Both the position numbers and the translations under genes were made by a program. Shown here one piece after another: positions 7,311 through 16,435 of a stretch of DNA of 64,000 nucleotides. Positions within the stretch are counted from its first letter, which is position 1. Every line of letters begins with the position of its first letter. This stretch comes from Bacteroidota bacterium (GTDB lineage Bacteria > Bacteroidota > Bacteroidia > Chitinophagales > Chitinophagaceae). The notes beneath the pieces are model-generated. The model made no database searches. It saw only the letters and a list, made by a program, of their open reading frames with translations, and had not been told where the DNA came from. The stretch is from positions 1 through 64,000 of the forward strand of contig JAFEAJ010000022.1 in the NCBI GenBank assembly GCA_018266455.1, given 5' to 3'.

Positions 7311-8765
7311 ATGAAAAAATTTTTTTATTTTTTCCTGACAACAATTTTGTTATCATCCCCAACAAATAAAAATTTTGCACAGGAAAAATACCAGCCTTCC
7401 TGGGAATCTCTCAGTAAATACCAATGCCCGGAATGGTACAGGGATGCAAAATTTGGCATTTTCATCCATTGGGGGGTATATTCGGTCCCGGCTTACGGCT
7501 CTGAATGGTATCCGCATGAAATGTACCAGCAGGGCTCTGATGTATATAAACACCATATTGCTGTTTATGGCCCGCAAAATAAATTCGGATATAAAGATTT
7601 TATCCCGATGTTCAAGGCTGAAAAATTCGATCCTGACCAGTGGGCGGCACTTTTCAGGAAAGCTGGCGCTAAATATGTAGTGCCTGTTGCAGAGCATCAC
7701 GATGGCTTTGCCATGTACCACACTACTTTGTCTAAGTGGAATGCAGTGAATATGGGCCCTAAGCGGGACATAATAGGTGAGCTTGCCGTCGCCATCAGAA
7801 AACAGGGCCTGGTATTCGGCCTTTCTTCGCACAGGATTGAGCATTGGTTTTTTATGAACGGAGGAAGAAAATTCGATAGCGATGTGAATGACATGAAATA
7901 CTCAGATTTCTACGGCCCGGCAAAAGACGAAAAAGACCCGCTCACTACTGAATACATGAACGATTGGCTGCTCCGAAGCACCGAGCTGGTCAATAAATAT
8001 CACCCACAATTATTTTGGTTCGACTGGTGGATCGAGCAACCGGCCATGGAGCCTTACAGGAAATCATTCGCTGCTTATTATTATAACCAGTCGCTTGCCT
8101 GGCATAAGGACGTTGTGCTCAATTACAAGAACAAATCTTTCCCAGACAGTGCGGCCGTACTGGACCTTGAACGCGGAAAACTTGAAGGCATCAGGCCACT
8201 GGCATGGCAAACTGATGATGCTGTCGGTTATAAATCCTGGGGATATATTGAAGGAGAGAAATACAAATCTGCTCAATATGTGGTGGATGAACTGGCCGAT
8301 ATAGTAAGCAAGAACGGCAACTTATTATTGAATATTGGCCCGAAGTCAGACGGCACCATACCGGAAGAGCAGCAGCAGCTCCTGTTATCCGTTGGCCAAT
8401 GGCTCTCCGTGAATGGTGAAGCAATATACGGGACAAGGCCGTGGAAAATTTTTGGCGAAGGCCCTACACAAAACATTGGCGGTTCGTTTATTGATGATAA
8501 AGTGAAAGATTTCACGCAGATGGATATCCGATTTACTACAAAAAGCGATACCCTATATGCCATAACACTGATGTTGCCGAAGAAAAATATTTTAATCAAA
8601 TCGTTATCAACTAAAGAAAATAACGCAACAGTTGTCGGGGTTGACCTGTTGGGCTGTGATGAAAAAATCAACTGGTCGCAGAAAGCAGACGGGCTGCATA
8701 TAACACCTTCTGCAAACTACCCTTCGGGTTATGCTGCGGCGTACAGGATACTTTTCAAAAAGTAA
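7311..8765 (+). CDS. Alpha-L-fucosidase, GH29
   Basis: 484 residues. It starts with a signal peptide (MKKFFYFFLTTILLSS, cleavage before the QEKYQ region), so it is exported to the periplasm or surface. The catalytic barrel shows the GH29 motif KFGIFIHWGVYSVPA near the start, EHHDGFAMY near residue 130 and the nucleophile Asp238 in LFWFDWW. A beta-sandwich-like C-terminal part follows. It releases L-fucose from glycans. The ATG at 7311 is chosen over an upstream TTG because it begins the signal peptide. No SusC/D pair is adjacent, so it is not part of an obvious polysaccharide locus. Confidence 0.92.
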   Translation: MKKFFYFFLTTILLSSPTNKNFAQEKYQPSWESLSKYQCPEWYRDAKFGIFIHWGVYSVPAYGSEWYPHEMYQQGSDVYKHHIAVYGPQNKFGYKDFIPMFKAEKFDPDQWAALFRKAGAKYVVPVAEHHDGFAMYHTTLSKWNAVNMGPKRDIIGELAVAIRKQGLVFGLSSHRIEHWFFMNGGRKFDSDVNDMKYSDFYGPAKDEKDPLTTEYMNDWLLRSTELVNKYHPQLFWFDWWIEQPAMEPYRKSFAAYYYNQSLAWHKDVVLNYKNKSFPDSAAVLDLERGKLEGIRPLAWQTDDAVGYKSWGYIEGEKYKSAQYVVDELADIVSKNGNLLLNIGPKSDGTIPEEQQQLLLSVGQWLSVNGEAIYGTRPWKIFGEGPTQNIGGSFIDDKVKDFTQMDIRFTTKSDTLYAITLMLPKKNILIKSLSTKENNATVVGVDLLGCDEKINWSQKADGLHITPSANYPSGYAAAYRILFKK

Positions 8766-8854
8766 TGGCGGATTTTTTGCCTGTGGTGCTATAAACTAAT
8801 TTGCAATATTGCCTGCCTGGATTTTTCCGTTAACTACCCCACTTCCATTTCCGT

Positions 8855-8862
8855 TATATTTG
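8855..8862 (+). promoter_or_regulatory. Bacteroidota -7 promoter box for the thioesterase gene
   Basis: TATATTTG fits TAnnTTTG and lies 15 bases before the ATG at 8878. It excludes the longer open frame that starts further upstream as the translated one. Confidence 0.6.
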
Positions 8863-8877
8863 CAAAAATTTTTTGAA

Positions 8878-9399
8878 ATGGCATTGAAGACAAAAGCGCC
8901 AAAAGACTCACATATCATCATGACGGAAATCGTGCTGCCGAACGATACCAACGTACATGGCAATTTAATGGGCGGCAGGTTAATGTACTGGATGGACATT
9001 GCTGCTGCGCTGGCTGCCGGCAGGCATTGCAGCGCTCCGGTAGTAACCGCCTCGGTTGATAATATTTCTTTTGAAAACCCAATCAAGCTGGGCAATGTGG
9101 TGCACATAGAAGCAGAAGTGAGCCGCGCTTTCAACACCTCCATGGAGGTGCACATAAGGGTTTGGGGCGAAGACCATTTACAGCAATACAAATACAAGAG
9201 CAACGAAGCCTACTACACATTCGTTGCACTCGATCCCAATGGCAACCCAAGAACAGTTCCACAGGTGGTTACAGAAACCGATGAAGAAAAGAAAATATTT
9301 GACGGCGCATTGCGCAGGCGGCAATTGCGCTTGATACTTGGCGGAAAGATGAAGCCCGAAGATGCAGAGGAGCTAAGGGCTTTGTTTGTTAAGGATTAA
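8878..9399 (+). CDS. Acyl-CoA thioesterase, hot-dog fold
   Basis: 173 residues with one hot-dog domain of the YciA/BACH type. The first strands contain VLPNDTNVHGNLMGGRLMYWMD, written here in parts: the Asn-His pair and the GG before the long helix carrying the catalytic Asp (Asp in YWMDIAAALAA). VTASVDNISFENPI follows, as in acyl-CoA hydrolases. It splits acyl-CoA to free acid and CoA in the cytosol, probably as a hexamer. The ATG at 8878 fits both the promoter box and family length. The C-terminal tail (RRRQLRLILGGKMKPEDA) is typical of Bacteroidota homologues. Confidence 0.88.
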   Translation: MALKTKAPKDSHIIMTEIVLPNDTNVHGNLMGGRLMYWMDIAAALAAGRHCSAPVVTASVDNISFENPIKLGNVVHIEAEVSRAFNTSMEVHIRVWGEDHLQQYKYKSNEAYYTFVALDPNGNPRTVPQVVTETDEEKKIFDGALRRRQLRLILGGKMKPEDAEELRALFVKD

Positions 9400-9465
9400 T
9401 ATCGCCTTAATTTATATAAAATGGCTCCCCAAAAATCAAAACCCAGGTTTCTGCGAATAAGCAAC

Positions 9466-10236
9466 TTAAGAAGCCTGCGCTTGTTCCCATTGGGGAGACC
9501 CTTTCACCATAAATTCCTTAGTTTGTTCAATAGCTTCCATTACCTGGCTCAATATTGCTTCTGCTGGAGCATCATAGTCGATTTGGAGAGGCGCTTTGAA
9601 AGTAACTGACAATGCAGTTCCTCTCTTTTTGAGCCCGATGCCTTTTTTATTGAAAGCCCGCCAAAAGTTTTCGATGACAATTGGGATAACAATTGGCCTG
9701 GTTTGTTTAATGATCAGCGCCGTTCCTTTTCGCGCCGGCGCAAAAGGCTTGGTTGTGCCCTGGGGGAAAGTGATGACCCAACTGTTTTTTACAGCATCAA
9801 TAATTTTCCTTGTATCCGAAGCATCAAGCCCCCGCCTCACTTCTTTGCTATCAGAATTCCAGGTGCGGCGCACCATAATTGCACCAGCCAGCGAAAATAT
9901 CTTGGTCATCAAATTAGCCTTCATTGTTTCGGTTGCTGAAACAAAATACACATTTGAAAAAGGGTTTAGCAGATAATAAGGCAGTCCCAACCTGTTTTCT
10001 TTCCGCCATTTCACTGCACAAAAAATATGAAGAAAGGAAATCACGTCGGCAAAATAAGTTTGGTGATTGCTCACGAACAGCACATCCTTTCGTGGCAGGT
10101 TTTTGATATGCTCAGTACCCGATATTTTAAGTTTATTGAACCAAACAAAACCCGGGTAAGTAATGAACCCCACAAGCATATACACCAGTTTTCTTACCAG
10201 TTTTACATTTTTTAGTCTTTCAGTCAGCGTGGTCAT
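9466..10236 (-). CDS. Lysophospholipid (1-acylglycerol-3-phosphate) acyltransferase
   Basis: 256 residues from ATG 10236, a PlsC-type acyltransferase. Motif I is NHQTYFAD (NHx4D) near residue 57. FPQGTTKP stands at the position of the usual FPEGT; the Glu-to-Gln change is notable but also occurs in subfamilies. A hydrophobic segment (LVYMLVGFITYPGFVWF) precedes the domain and probably anchors it to the inner membrane. The likely role is acylation of lysophosphatidic acid or another lysolipid. The open frame reaches 20 codons further upstream, but MTTLTERL fits the family better. It lies 68 bp beyond smpB on the same strand. Confidence 0.82.
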   Translation of the reverse strand: MTTLTERLKNVKLVRKLVYMLVGFITYPGFVWFNKLKISGTEHIKNLPRKDVLFVSNHQTYFADVISFLHIFCAVKWRKENRLGLPYYLLNPFSNVYFVSATETMKANLMTKIFSLAGAIMVRRTWNSDSKEVRRGLDASDTRKIIDAVKNSWVITFPQGTTKPFAPARKGTALIIKQTRPIVIPIVIENFWRAFNKKGIGLKKRGTALSVTFKAPLQIDYDAPAEAILSQVMEAIEQTKEFMVKGSPQWEQAQAS

Positions 10237-10304
10237 ATTCGCGCAATCAGTTATCCGAATGTACGCAGAATTATGAGAAAGCAATAACCTGTTCAACGAG
10301 AATT

Positions 10305-10742
10305 TTATTTCAAATAGCGTTTTATCTCCCGCTCCACATCGCGTTTTTTGACCGTCTCTCTTTTATCGAAATGTTTTTTGCCACGGCCAAGGCCAATCTC
10401 CAGTTTTGCGAGGCCTTTTTCGTTAAAAAATATGCGTAACGGGATGATGGAAAAGCCTTTTTCTTTCATTTTGTTTTCCAGCTTGCGCAGCTCTGTTTTG
10501 TTCAGCAAAAGTTTTCGGTCTTGCACAGCAAGATGGTTATTGGTGGTGCCGAATTTATATTCAGCGATGTGCATGTTTTTAACCCACAGTTCGCCTTTTG
10601 CAAAGAAACAAAAACTGTCTGCAAAGCTTACTTTGCCTTCCCGAATGGATTTCACTTCCGTTCCCGCCAATACCATTCCGGCATCGTATTTGTCTTCGAT
10701 GAAATAATCGTGATAGGCAGATCGGTTTTTTATTTCAGCCAT
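10305..10742 (-). CDS. smpB: SsrA-binding protein SmpB
   Basis: 145 residues, standard SmpB length. The OB-fold part begins [17 protein letters not shown], with [16 protein letters not shown] as the usual signature, and the C-terminal basic tail has [17 protein letters not shown]. SmpB delivers tmRNA to stalled ribosomes in trans-translation. No tmRNA gene lies in this window. The flanking genes (acyltransferase and accD) are functionally unrelated. Confidence 0.96.
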   Translation of the reverse strand: MAEIKNRSAYHDYFIEDKYDAGMVLAGTEVKSIREGKVSFADSFCFFAKGELWVKNMHIAEYKFGTTNNHLAVQDRKLLLNKTELRKLENKMKEKGFSIIPLRIFFNEKGLAKLEIGLGRGKKHFDKRETVKKRDVEREIKRYLK

Positions 10743-10828
10743 AAAAAAAGGTTGGCCTCATATTACAAAAAAGTGGCAAAGGCATGTTTTCGATGTTGAA
10801 ACGGAGCAGGAATTGTTTCAAATGGCTT

Positions 10829-11740
10829 TTAGTTTTTGAATAGCGTCATCATCAGCGCAATTTTCTCCTTCAGTTCTTTCCTGTTCACAATAAAATCAAG
10901 AAAACCATGCTCCAACAAAAATTCGCTGCGCTGAAAACCTTCCGGCAGGTCTTTTTTAATGGTTTCTTTAATAACACGCGGCCCGGCAAAACCGATGAGC
11001 GCACCGGGCTCGGCGATGTTTACATCTCCCAACATGCCAAATGAGGCGGAGATGCCTCCGAAAGATGGATCTGTAAGCAAAGAAATGTATGGCAATTTTG
11101 CATCAGTCATTTGAGAAAGCTTGCCAGATACTTTGGCAAGCTGCATTAGCGAAAAGGCGCTTTCCATCATCCTGGCACCGCCGGATTTGCAAATAATCAT
11201 CAGGCCACATTGATGAACAAGGCAATAATCTATTGCTTTAGCAATGCGCTCGCCCATCACGCTGCCCAAGGATCCCCCGATGAACTCAAAATCCATGCAG
11301 CCCACTACAAGATGGTGTTCTTTCACGTTGCCGGCAGCGATCCTGATGGAATCCGTAATGTCTGTTTTGGCCCATGTTTCTTCCAGCCTTTTTTGATATG
11401 ATTTCAAGTCGGTGAAATGCAGGAAATCTTTCGAGCGGATGTCTTCAAAAAAAACTTCATATTGGTTGTCGTTGAACAATATCTCGAAGTATTCGGCACT
11501 GCCAATACGGTGATGGTGGTTGCATTTCGGGCACACAAATAAATTTTCCCGAAGCTCAGTAACAGTACATATATAGTTGCATATCGGGCATTTTGTCCAC
11601 AACCCTTCCGGCGCCTCTTTTTTTTCAGCAGTACTGGTTAAAATCCCTTTCTTGATCCGCTTGAACCAACTGGCCTTACTTTCATCAGGCGTTCCTTCAT
11701 CACCTGCCAGGTTGGCTTCAAAATCATCTTCATGTTTCAT
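10829..11740 (-). CDS. accD: Acetyl-CoA carboxylase carboxyltransferase subunit beta
   Basis: 303 residues from ATG 11740. The AccD zinc ribbon is visible (WTKCPICN ... FVCPKCNHHHRIG, four Cys), followed by the crotonase-like carboxyltransferase core with GGSLGSVMGERI, KSGGARMMESAFSLMQ and SFGGISASFGMLGDV. With AccA it transfers carboxyl from biotin to acetyl-CoA, giving malonyl-CoA for fatty acids. The frame stays open to 11839, but the upstream residues are hydrophobic and unlike AccD; ATG 11773 is an alternative. The acidic N-terminal leader (KHEDDFEANLAGDEG) is longer than usual. Confidence 0.93.
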   Translation of the reverse strand: MKHEDDFEANLAGDEGTPDESKASWFKRIKKGILTSTAEKKEAPEGLWTKCPICNYICTVTELRENLFVCPKCNHHHRIGSAEYFEILFNDNQYEVFFEDIRSKDFLHFTDLKSYQKRLEETWAKTDITDSIRIAAGNVKEHHLVVGCMDFEFIGGSLGSVMGERIAKAIDYCLVHQCGLMIICKSGGARMMESAFSLMQLAKVSGKLSQMTDAKLPYISLLTDPSFGGISASFGMLGDVNIAEPGALIGFAGPRVIKETIKKDLPEGFQRSEFLLEHGFLDFIVNRKELKEKIALMMTLFKN

Positions 11741-11839
11741 TTGTTTTGATTTTATTTGATAGGCTTCTGCCATATAAAACTTATAAAATGAAAAGGTTTT
11801 TGGATAATTTAAGCAGCTAAGATAACAAACAGAAGCCAT

Positions 11840-12146
11840 TTGAAGCCCGGCTTTTTTGAAATCCCCTTGATGCGGTCTGGTTGGGATTTTTTAGCGTTCG
11901 CTGATACATGCTCACTGGCAATATTGCAGGTAAGCTGTTGCCTGTAAAATTGATGGGCTTTTAAGGTTCCGGCCACCTATTTTATTCCCAGGTAAAAAAT
12001 ATTTGGCCCGGAATATTTTTTCTTTTTCTCGCTATTCAGAAAAAATTTAAATTGCTCATTGCTGCAAGAAGCTTGTAAAGCAAACTTTGATGCCGCTGAA
12101 CAGTTTTCTATTCAAAAATATTCTTTCAGTTTAAACCCCAACGATC
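11840..12146. other. Intergenic region between divergent accD and TIM-barrel genes
   Basis: About 300 bp. I see no open frame, no RNA fold and no well-matched promoter pair. It must contain divergent promoters for both flanking genes. Confidence 0.4.
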
Positions 12147-13070
12147 ATGCGCACTTCCAGAAGGAATTTTATTAAGACAGGAGCGCTTGCTGTTACCGGC
12201 GCCACAATGCTTTCAAATAAATTATTTGCGGAACGGCTATCGTCATCTGCAAAACTGACGGGCCTTCAATTGTACACAGTAAGAGATGCAATGGCAAAGG
12301 CCCCTCTCGACACACTGAAAAAAGTTGCATCGATAGGCTACAAACATGTTGAGCATGCCAGCTATGTAAACAGAAAGTTTTATGGCTACCCTGCTGCTGA
12401 ATTCAAAAAAGTGATTGATGGCCTTGGCCTGAAGATGGTGAGTGGCCATACCGTTTTGGGTCCCTGGCATTGGGACAAAGCAAAAAATGATTTCACCGAT
12501 GTTTGGAAATACACAGTTGACGATGCTGCAGCGCTCGGGCAGCAATATGTCATCAGCCCCTGGCTGGACGAAAGCCTGCGCAAAGATTATGACGGGCTAT
12601 TGAAATGGATGGAGATATTCAATAAAAGCGGGGAGCTATGCAAAAAATCGGGAATGAAATTCGGTTACCATAACCATGATTTTGAATTCAGCACCACCAT
12701 TAACAACATGAAGCTTTATGATGTTATCATGCAACAAACAGATCCGGCACTGGTAGCGCAGCAAATGGATATCGGGAACATGTACGGTGCCGGCGGGCAC
12801 GCTATTGACCTGATTAATCAATACCCCGGGAGGTATGAATTGATGCATGTGAAGGATGAGATCAAAGCGGCAGGCAAAGGCGAGATGGAAGGCGGATATG
12901 AAAGCACCGTGCTGGGCAAAGGAGTAATGGATGTCAAAAAAATTCTTGATGCCGCTGCAGCAAAAGGAGGCACCACGCATTTCATTATTGAACAGGAATC
13001 TTATCAGGCCATCTCTCCAATAGAAGCTGCGAAAGAAGATCTGGCAGCAATGAATAAATGGGGATATTAG
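12147..13070 (+). CDS. Exported sugar phosphate isomerase/epimerase family protein (TIM barrel)
   Basis: 307 residues. The N-terminus is a twin-arginine-like signal (SRRNFIKTGALAVTGATML), so the protein is probably exported folded. The rest is an AP-endonuclease-2/xylose-isomerase-type barrel: GLQLYTVRDAM, KSGMKFGYHNHDFEF (metal-binding His/Asp region near residue 175), QMDIGNMYGAGG and LMHVKDE, with a Glu in FIIEQES at the end. These proteins bind divalent metal and isomerise, epimerise or dehydrate sugars. In Bacteroidota, exported members often accompany DUF1080 and GMC enzymes of 3-keto-sugar breakdown; candidate partners are elsewhere in this window. Substrate unknown. Confidence 0.85.
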   Translation: MRTSRRNFIKTGALAVTGATMLSNKLFAERLSSSAKLTGLQLYTVRDAMAKAPLDTLKKVASIGYKHVEHASYVNRKFYGYPAAEFKKVIDGLGLKMVSGHTVLGPWHWDKAKNDFTDVWKYTVDDAAALGQQYVISPWLDESLRKDYDGLLKWMEIFNKSGELCKKSGMKFGYHNHDFEFSTTINNMKLYDVIMQQTDPALVAQQMDIGNMYGAGGHAIDLINQYPGRYELMHVKDEIKAAGKGEMEGGYESTVLGKGVMDVKKILDAAAAKGGTTHFIIEQESYQAISPIEAAKEDLAAMNKWGY

Positions 13071-14890
13071 ATGTAAACTATTTTCAGTTTTTTGTTCAGT
13101 TCATGTAATTTCTTAATGAGCTCCTGTTGTTTTTGCAGGTCAGCCTGTTGTATTTTAAATTGTTGGCGGATGATTTGCCCTGAAAGCTGTTTTGCTTTTG
13201 GTGAACTGGCATTCTTTAATGCACCCAATGCCAGCAACTGCACTTCAAGATCTTTTTTCAGCCTAGCTTCGCCGGCGTTATTAAGTTGTATAACAAAATC
13301 CACATCTGGCAACTGATTGCTATCAAGCTGTTCAATGCTCCTTTGCAATTCGTCTTCCAGTTTTTCAATATTGTCCCGAATGTTTTGCCTGTCCACAAAT
13401 GTTGCCCTGGCTAAATTCCTGAGGCCAATCAACTTCAAAGCTTGTGAAGCATTTTCCATTGCCAGGTTTGCATCTGCAGTTTCTTTCTGTATCTGGTCAA
13501 GGCCTGGCTTGGGGATATTGGCATCTTCCACATCATTATACAAAAAGCTGGCGCTTGGTATATAAGGAGCGTTTGGAGAAGAGGCCTCTGCATCCGGAAG
13601 CCTTGCCCTATCGCCTGATAAAAAAGAGTAAGTACTGGCGATTGTGGGGAAATCGACAGCGATAGTTCCGCTATTGTCTTCGCTGCTCTGAATATCATTG
13701 TTATTGTTAACAAAATTTACAGGGGCAAGGTCAACTTTATTTTTCCCAGCAGCAATATCCCGCCTTAAGGTTTTTGAGCTCAGCTTTGCAGCCCTGCTTT
13801 GCTTTTTGATTACAACAGGCGCTTTGTTCATATAGCTTAAAAACAGAGGCTCCGCAAATGAAATCCCCTGGCCAGCGCTCATTATTGGCGCAACAATTTG
13901 TTTCGGCCTTGCCAGAGCAATAAAAGCAATGGCCAGCCCCATCAACATAAAAAGCACGACTTGCAGCTTGTTTTCGAACTTTGTTTTTTTATGCCCGGTT
14001 ATCCTCATCACCCTATGCAATAGCATCATCTTGTTTTTCCCAATGGCTGCCATTACCAGTGACGGATAATTGTTCCTACCTACTTCAAGAGACAATAAAG
14101 CTGAAGCATACCCACATGGATCATATTTGAACTGCAATACCAAATCATCACAACTGTTTTCTCTTTCCCTTTTGATCGTACTGGTTAAACATATTGCAAA
14201 GGGGTTAAAAAAGAAAATGATTTCAGTCACAGCGATCAACAGGTTAACCAGGTAATCGTTTCTTTTGATGTGCGCCAGCTCATGAAGCAGTACAGCTTCC
14301 ATTTGGCTGGTGGAGAGGTGATTGACTGCAGCCATTGGTATAAGGATAACAGGCTTCATAAAGCCGATGGTCATGGGACTTCTTGCCGCAGAAGAAAACC
14401 AAAGTTTTACTGTTTTATGAATGCCGATGCTTGCTGCAATATCTTCCATAAAAACCCTCAACCCTTCGGGGGCTTTATCCAAGCTGCAATGTTTTAATTG
14501 CTGTGAAAAAATATACTGCCTGGTGTACCGGGCAGCCAAACCGAACAATATGGCCATATAAAGCAACGAACAATATGGCAATATCAAATTGAACCAATAC
14601 CTGCAGGAGATAATAAAAGCAAATTTTTTATTGGCAATGATACCGAAAGCAGCAAAGTATTGTTCAGTAGGATTATCCATGAATAGGCCGGTAAGAAGAG
14701 AAAGAATAAACCATAAGCTCCCTGCTGCCAGCAATATTAGGGCGATAAAATACCTGGCGCCCGGAGAAAATTTTTTCCCACCCAAAGTAATTGCCTGGAA
14801 GATGAGCCATAATGCGGCCATTTGCCACAGGCTGTTAAAAAGTTCCCATCCAAGCAAGTGCAGCAATATAGATTGGCCAGGCAAATGCAT
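13067..14890 (-). CDS. M56 family membrane metallopeptidase (BlaR1/MecR1-like sensor)
   Basis: 607 residues. The first 330 or so hold about four membrane helices with the zinc site HELAHIKRNDY (HExxH) between them, as in the peptidase half of BlaR1 and MecR1. The remaining 270 residues contain no penicillin-binding sensor motifs; instead there is a variable linker and a Gln/Leu/Lys-rich coiled coil at the end. It should be an inner-membrane protease that cleaves the adjacent BlaI-type repressor in response to an unknown signal. It follows the regulator gene directly, and its tail overlaps the convergent gene at 12147-13070 by 4 bp. Confidence 0.87.
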   Translation of the reverse strand: MHLPGQSILLHLLGWELFNSLWQMAALWLIFQAITLGGKKFSPGARYFIALILLAAGSLWFILSLLTGLFMDNPTEQYFAAFGIIANKKFAFIISCRYWFNLILPYCSLLYMAILFGLAARYTRQYIFSQQLKHCSLDKAPEGLRVFMEDIAASIGIHKTVKLWFSSAARSPMTIGFMKPVILIPMAAVNHLSTSQMEAVLLHELAHIKRNDYLVNLLIAVTEIIFFFNPFAICLTSTIKRERENSCDDLVLQFKYDPCGYASALLSLEVGRNNYPSLVMAAIGKNKMMLLHRVMRITGHKKTKFENKLQVVLFMLMGLAIAFIALARPKQIVAPIMSAGQGISFAEPLFLSYMNKAPVVIKKQSRAAKLSSKTLRRDIAAGKNKVDLAPVNFVNNNNDIQSSEDNSGTIAVDFPTIASTYSFLSGDRARLPDAEASSPNAPYIPSASFLYNDVEDANIPKPGLDQIQKETADANLAMENASQALKLIGLRNLARATFVDRQNIRDNIEKLEDELQRSIEQLDSNQLPDVDFVIQLNNAGEARLKKDLEVQLLALGALKNASSPKAKQLSGQIIRQQFKIQQADLQKQQELIKKLHELNKKLKIVYI

Positions 14891-14891
14891 G

Positions 14892-15275
14892 TCATCTTTT
14901 TTTCAGGTTATCAAGGAACTGCTGGATCTCGTTCAGCTCTTCCGGCGAGGTTTTGTGGTTGCCCAAAGCTTGTATCACCAGTTCTGTAGATGAGCCGCTG
15001 AAAAGGGTGTTGATCATTTTTTTTAGTAAATGCTTTTGTGCTTTTTTCTTACTTACCGATGCTTCGTAAATGTGTGTTTTGAAAGATGCATCACGTTTCA
15101 CAAGGCCCTTTTCAAACATGATCTGCATCAGTTTTAATGTTGTTGTGTAACCGACATCTTTCACTTTAGCCAATTCTTCGTGAACATCGCGCACACTGGC
15201 ATTTTGCTTTTCCCAAAGCACCTGCAGTATCTCTAACTCGCTTTCAGTGGGCTTAAGATATTTTGCAACAGACAT
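14892..15275 (-). CDS. BlaI/MecI/CopY family transcriptional repressor
   Basis: 127 residues, a winged helix from residue 8 (PTESELEILQVLWEKQ, then SVRDVHEELAK and VGYTTTLKLMQIM) and a C-terminal dimer helix set. BlaI-type repressors bind palindromic operators as dimers and are inactivated by proteolysis by their M56 partner, which is encoded immediately downstream here with a one-base gap. A perfect 7+7 bp palindrome lies 23 bp upstream of this start, so autoregulation is very likely. Confidence 0.92.
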   Translation of the reverse strand: MSVAKYLKPTESELEILQVLWEKQNASVRDVHEELAKVKDVGYTTTLKLMQIMFEKGLVKRDASFKTHIYEASVSKKKAQKHLLKKMINTLFSGSSTELVIQALGNHKTSPEELNEIQQFLDNLKKR

Positions 15276-15297
15276 AAGATTGAAATTTGATGCCCAA

Positions 15298-15317
15298 ATT
15301 ACGATAAATTTCGTAAT
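15298..15317. promoter_or_regulatory. Palindromic operator, probable BlaI-type site
   Basis: ATTACGA and TCGTAAT form perfect inverted arms separated by six A/T bases. The site sits just upstream of the repressor gene and on the minus strand overlaps an AT-rich promoter-like region (GTAATTTG follows it). Symmetry, spacing and position are as expected for autorepression by the BlaI-like protein. I saw no second complete copy in the window. Confidence 0.7.
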
Positions 15318-15350
15318 AAAAAGTTAAAGGAACTACAACTTTATGAAGGA

Positions 15351-16244
15351 TTAAAGAATGGGGCTATTGGTATGGGTAGAATTATATTCATCAATCATTT
15401 GCCTGGTAGTTTTGGTGCTTCCGTCATGGCTCCACCCGGGCGGTTGCAAAAAATAATTGATGCCATGTTTTAGTGAGGGCGATGAGAAAGCTTTCCTGAA
15501 AAGATCGGCCCACGTTTTAAAAGCCACTACCACAGGGTTAAAAGAACCGATATTTTTTGTGAGCCCATAATTGGGACGCCCATCTTCTTTTTTAAATGTA
15601 TTGAATAACCTGTCCCAAATAATAAGAATGCCTGCATGATTCTTGTCCAAATATTTCAAATCACTACCATGATGTACACGATGATGAGACGGGGTGTTGA
15701 AAACAAGCTCAAACCAAGAGGGCATTTTATTGATGGTTTCAGTATGTATCCAAAACTGGTAGATCAGGCTTACCTGTTGCATGAACAGGACCCAAATCGG
15801 ATGGAAACCCGCAAAAGGCATCCAAGCCCAGAAAAGGAATGCGCCCGTGGCATTGCCGGTCCATGTTTGGCGCAAGGCTGCGGCAAGGTTATAGTGTTGA
15901 GAAGAATGGTGGACTACGTGACTTGCCCAGAAATAGTTTACATGATGGCTGACGCGGTGAAACCAGTAATACGAAAAATCATCAGCAAGCAATAACAAAA
16001 GCCAAAACCACCATTTGCTATAGTCAAGTGTAAAAATCCGGTATTTATAAATAAAAGTGAATAACCCGAATATCATGGCTTTGGTAAAGAGCCCCACGAT
16101 CACGTTGCCGATTCCAAGGCCAAGGCTGCTGAAAGTGTCCCTAGTCTCATAAGGGTGTTTGTTTTCTTTATAGGTAAACCATGCTTCAATGGAAAGCAAG
16201 ATGACAAAAAACGGAATAGCATAATATAATATGGGGGCGGGCAT
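15351..16244 (-). CDS. Sterol desaturase/fatty acid hydroxylase family membrane protein
   Basis: 297 residues, an integral membrane di-iron enzyme. The histidine boxes are visible: HRVSH and HVVHHSSQHYN near residues 96-115, and HRVHHGSD with the later H near residues 190-200. Hydrophobic segments flank them. Such proteins hydroxylate or desaturate lipids at the inner membrane using oxygen. Bacterial members include carotenoid, ornithine-lipid and sphingolipid hydroxylases; the substrate here cannot be told. It is transcribed leftwards, separated from hppA by a strong terminator. Confidence 0.87.
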   Translation of the reverse strand: MPAPILYYAIPFFVILLSIEAWFTYKENKHPYETRDTFSSLGLGIGNVIVGLFTKAMIFGLFTFIYKYRIFTLDYSKWWFWLLLLLADDFSYYWFHRVSHHVNYFWASHVVHHSSQHYNLAAALRQTWTGNATGAFLFWAWMPFAGFHPIWVLFMQQVSLIYQFWIHTETINKMPSWFELVFNTPSHHRVHHGSDLKYLDKNHAGILIIWDRLFNTFKKEDGRPNYGLTKNIGSFNPVVVAFKTWADLFRKAFSSPSLKHGINYFLQPPGWSHDGSTKTTRQMIDEYNSTHTNSPIL

Positions 16245-16336
16245 GCAATAGTTAGGAATTAGGATCCAAAGCCAAGATATTATTAGAACCTTTCATCACT
16301 GTCTCATATTCACAAAACTACAAATAATCTCAAATA

Positions 16337-16367
16337 AAAAGCCCCGCTGTAGAAACAGCCGGGCTTT
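16337..16367 (-). terminator. Rho-independent terminator of hppA
   Basis: A 14-position stem (AAAAGCCCCGCTGT against ACAGCCGGGCTTTT) with a single mismatch and an AGAA loop. On the minus strand it ends in a T run, about 70 bp after the hppA stop. Confidence 0.85.
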
Positions 16368-16435
16368 TGGTTTTTTGAATCTGATTTAGTGCGTTGCGAA
16401 AATAGCTACTTTTCATCAACATTAATAGAAAAATA

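Noticed and set aside
11741-11839. 33-residue N-terminal extension of AccD
   Set aside because: Hydrophobic and aromatic leader unlike any AccD; likely untranslated leader.
13092-13565. Plus-strand Ser/Cys-rich frames opposite the M56 gene
   Set aside because: They are antisense shadows of the coiled-coil region, with unnatural composition.
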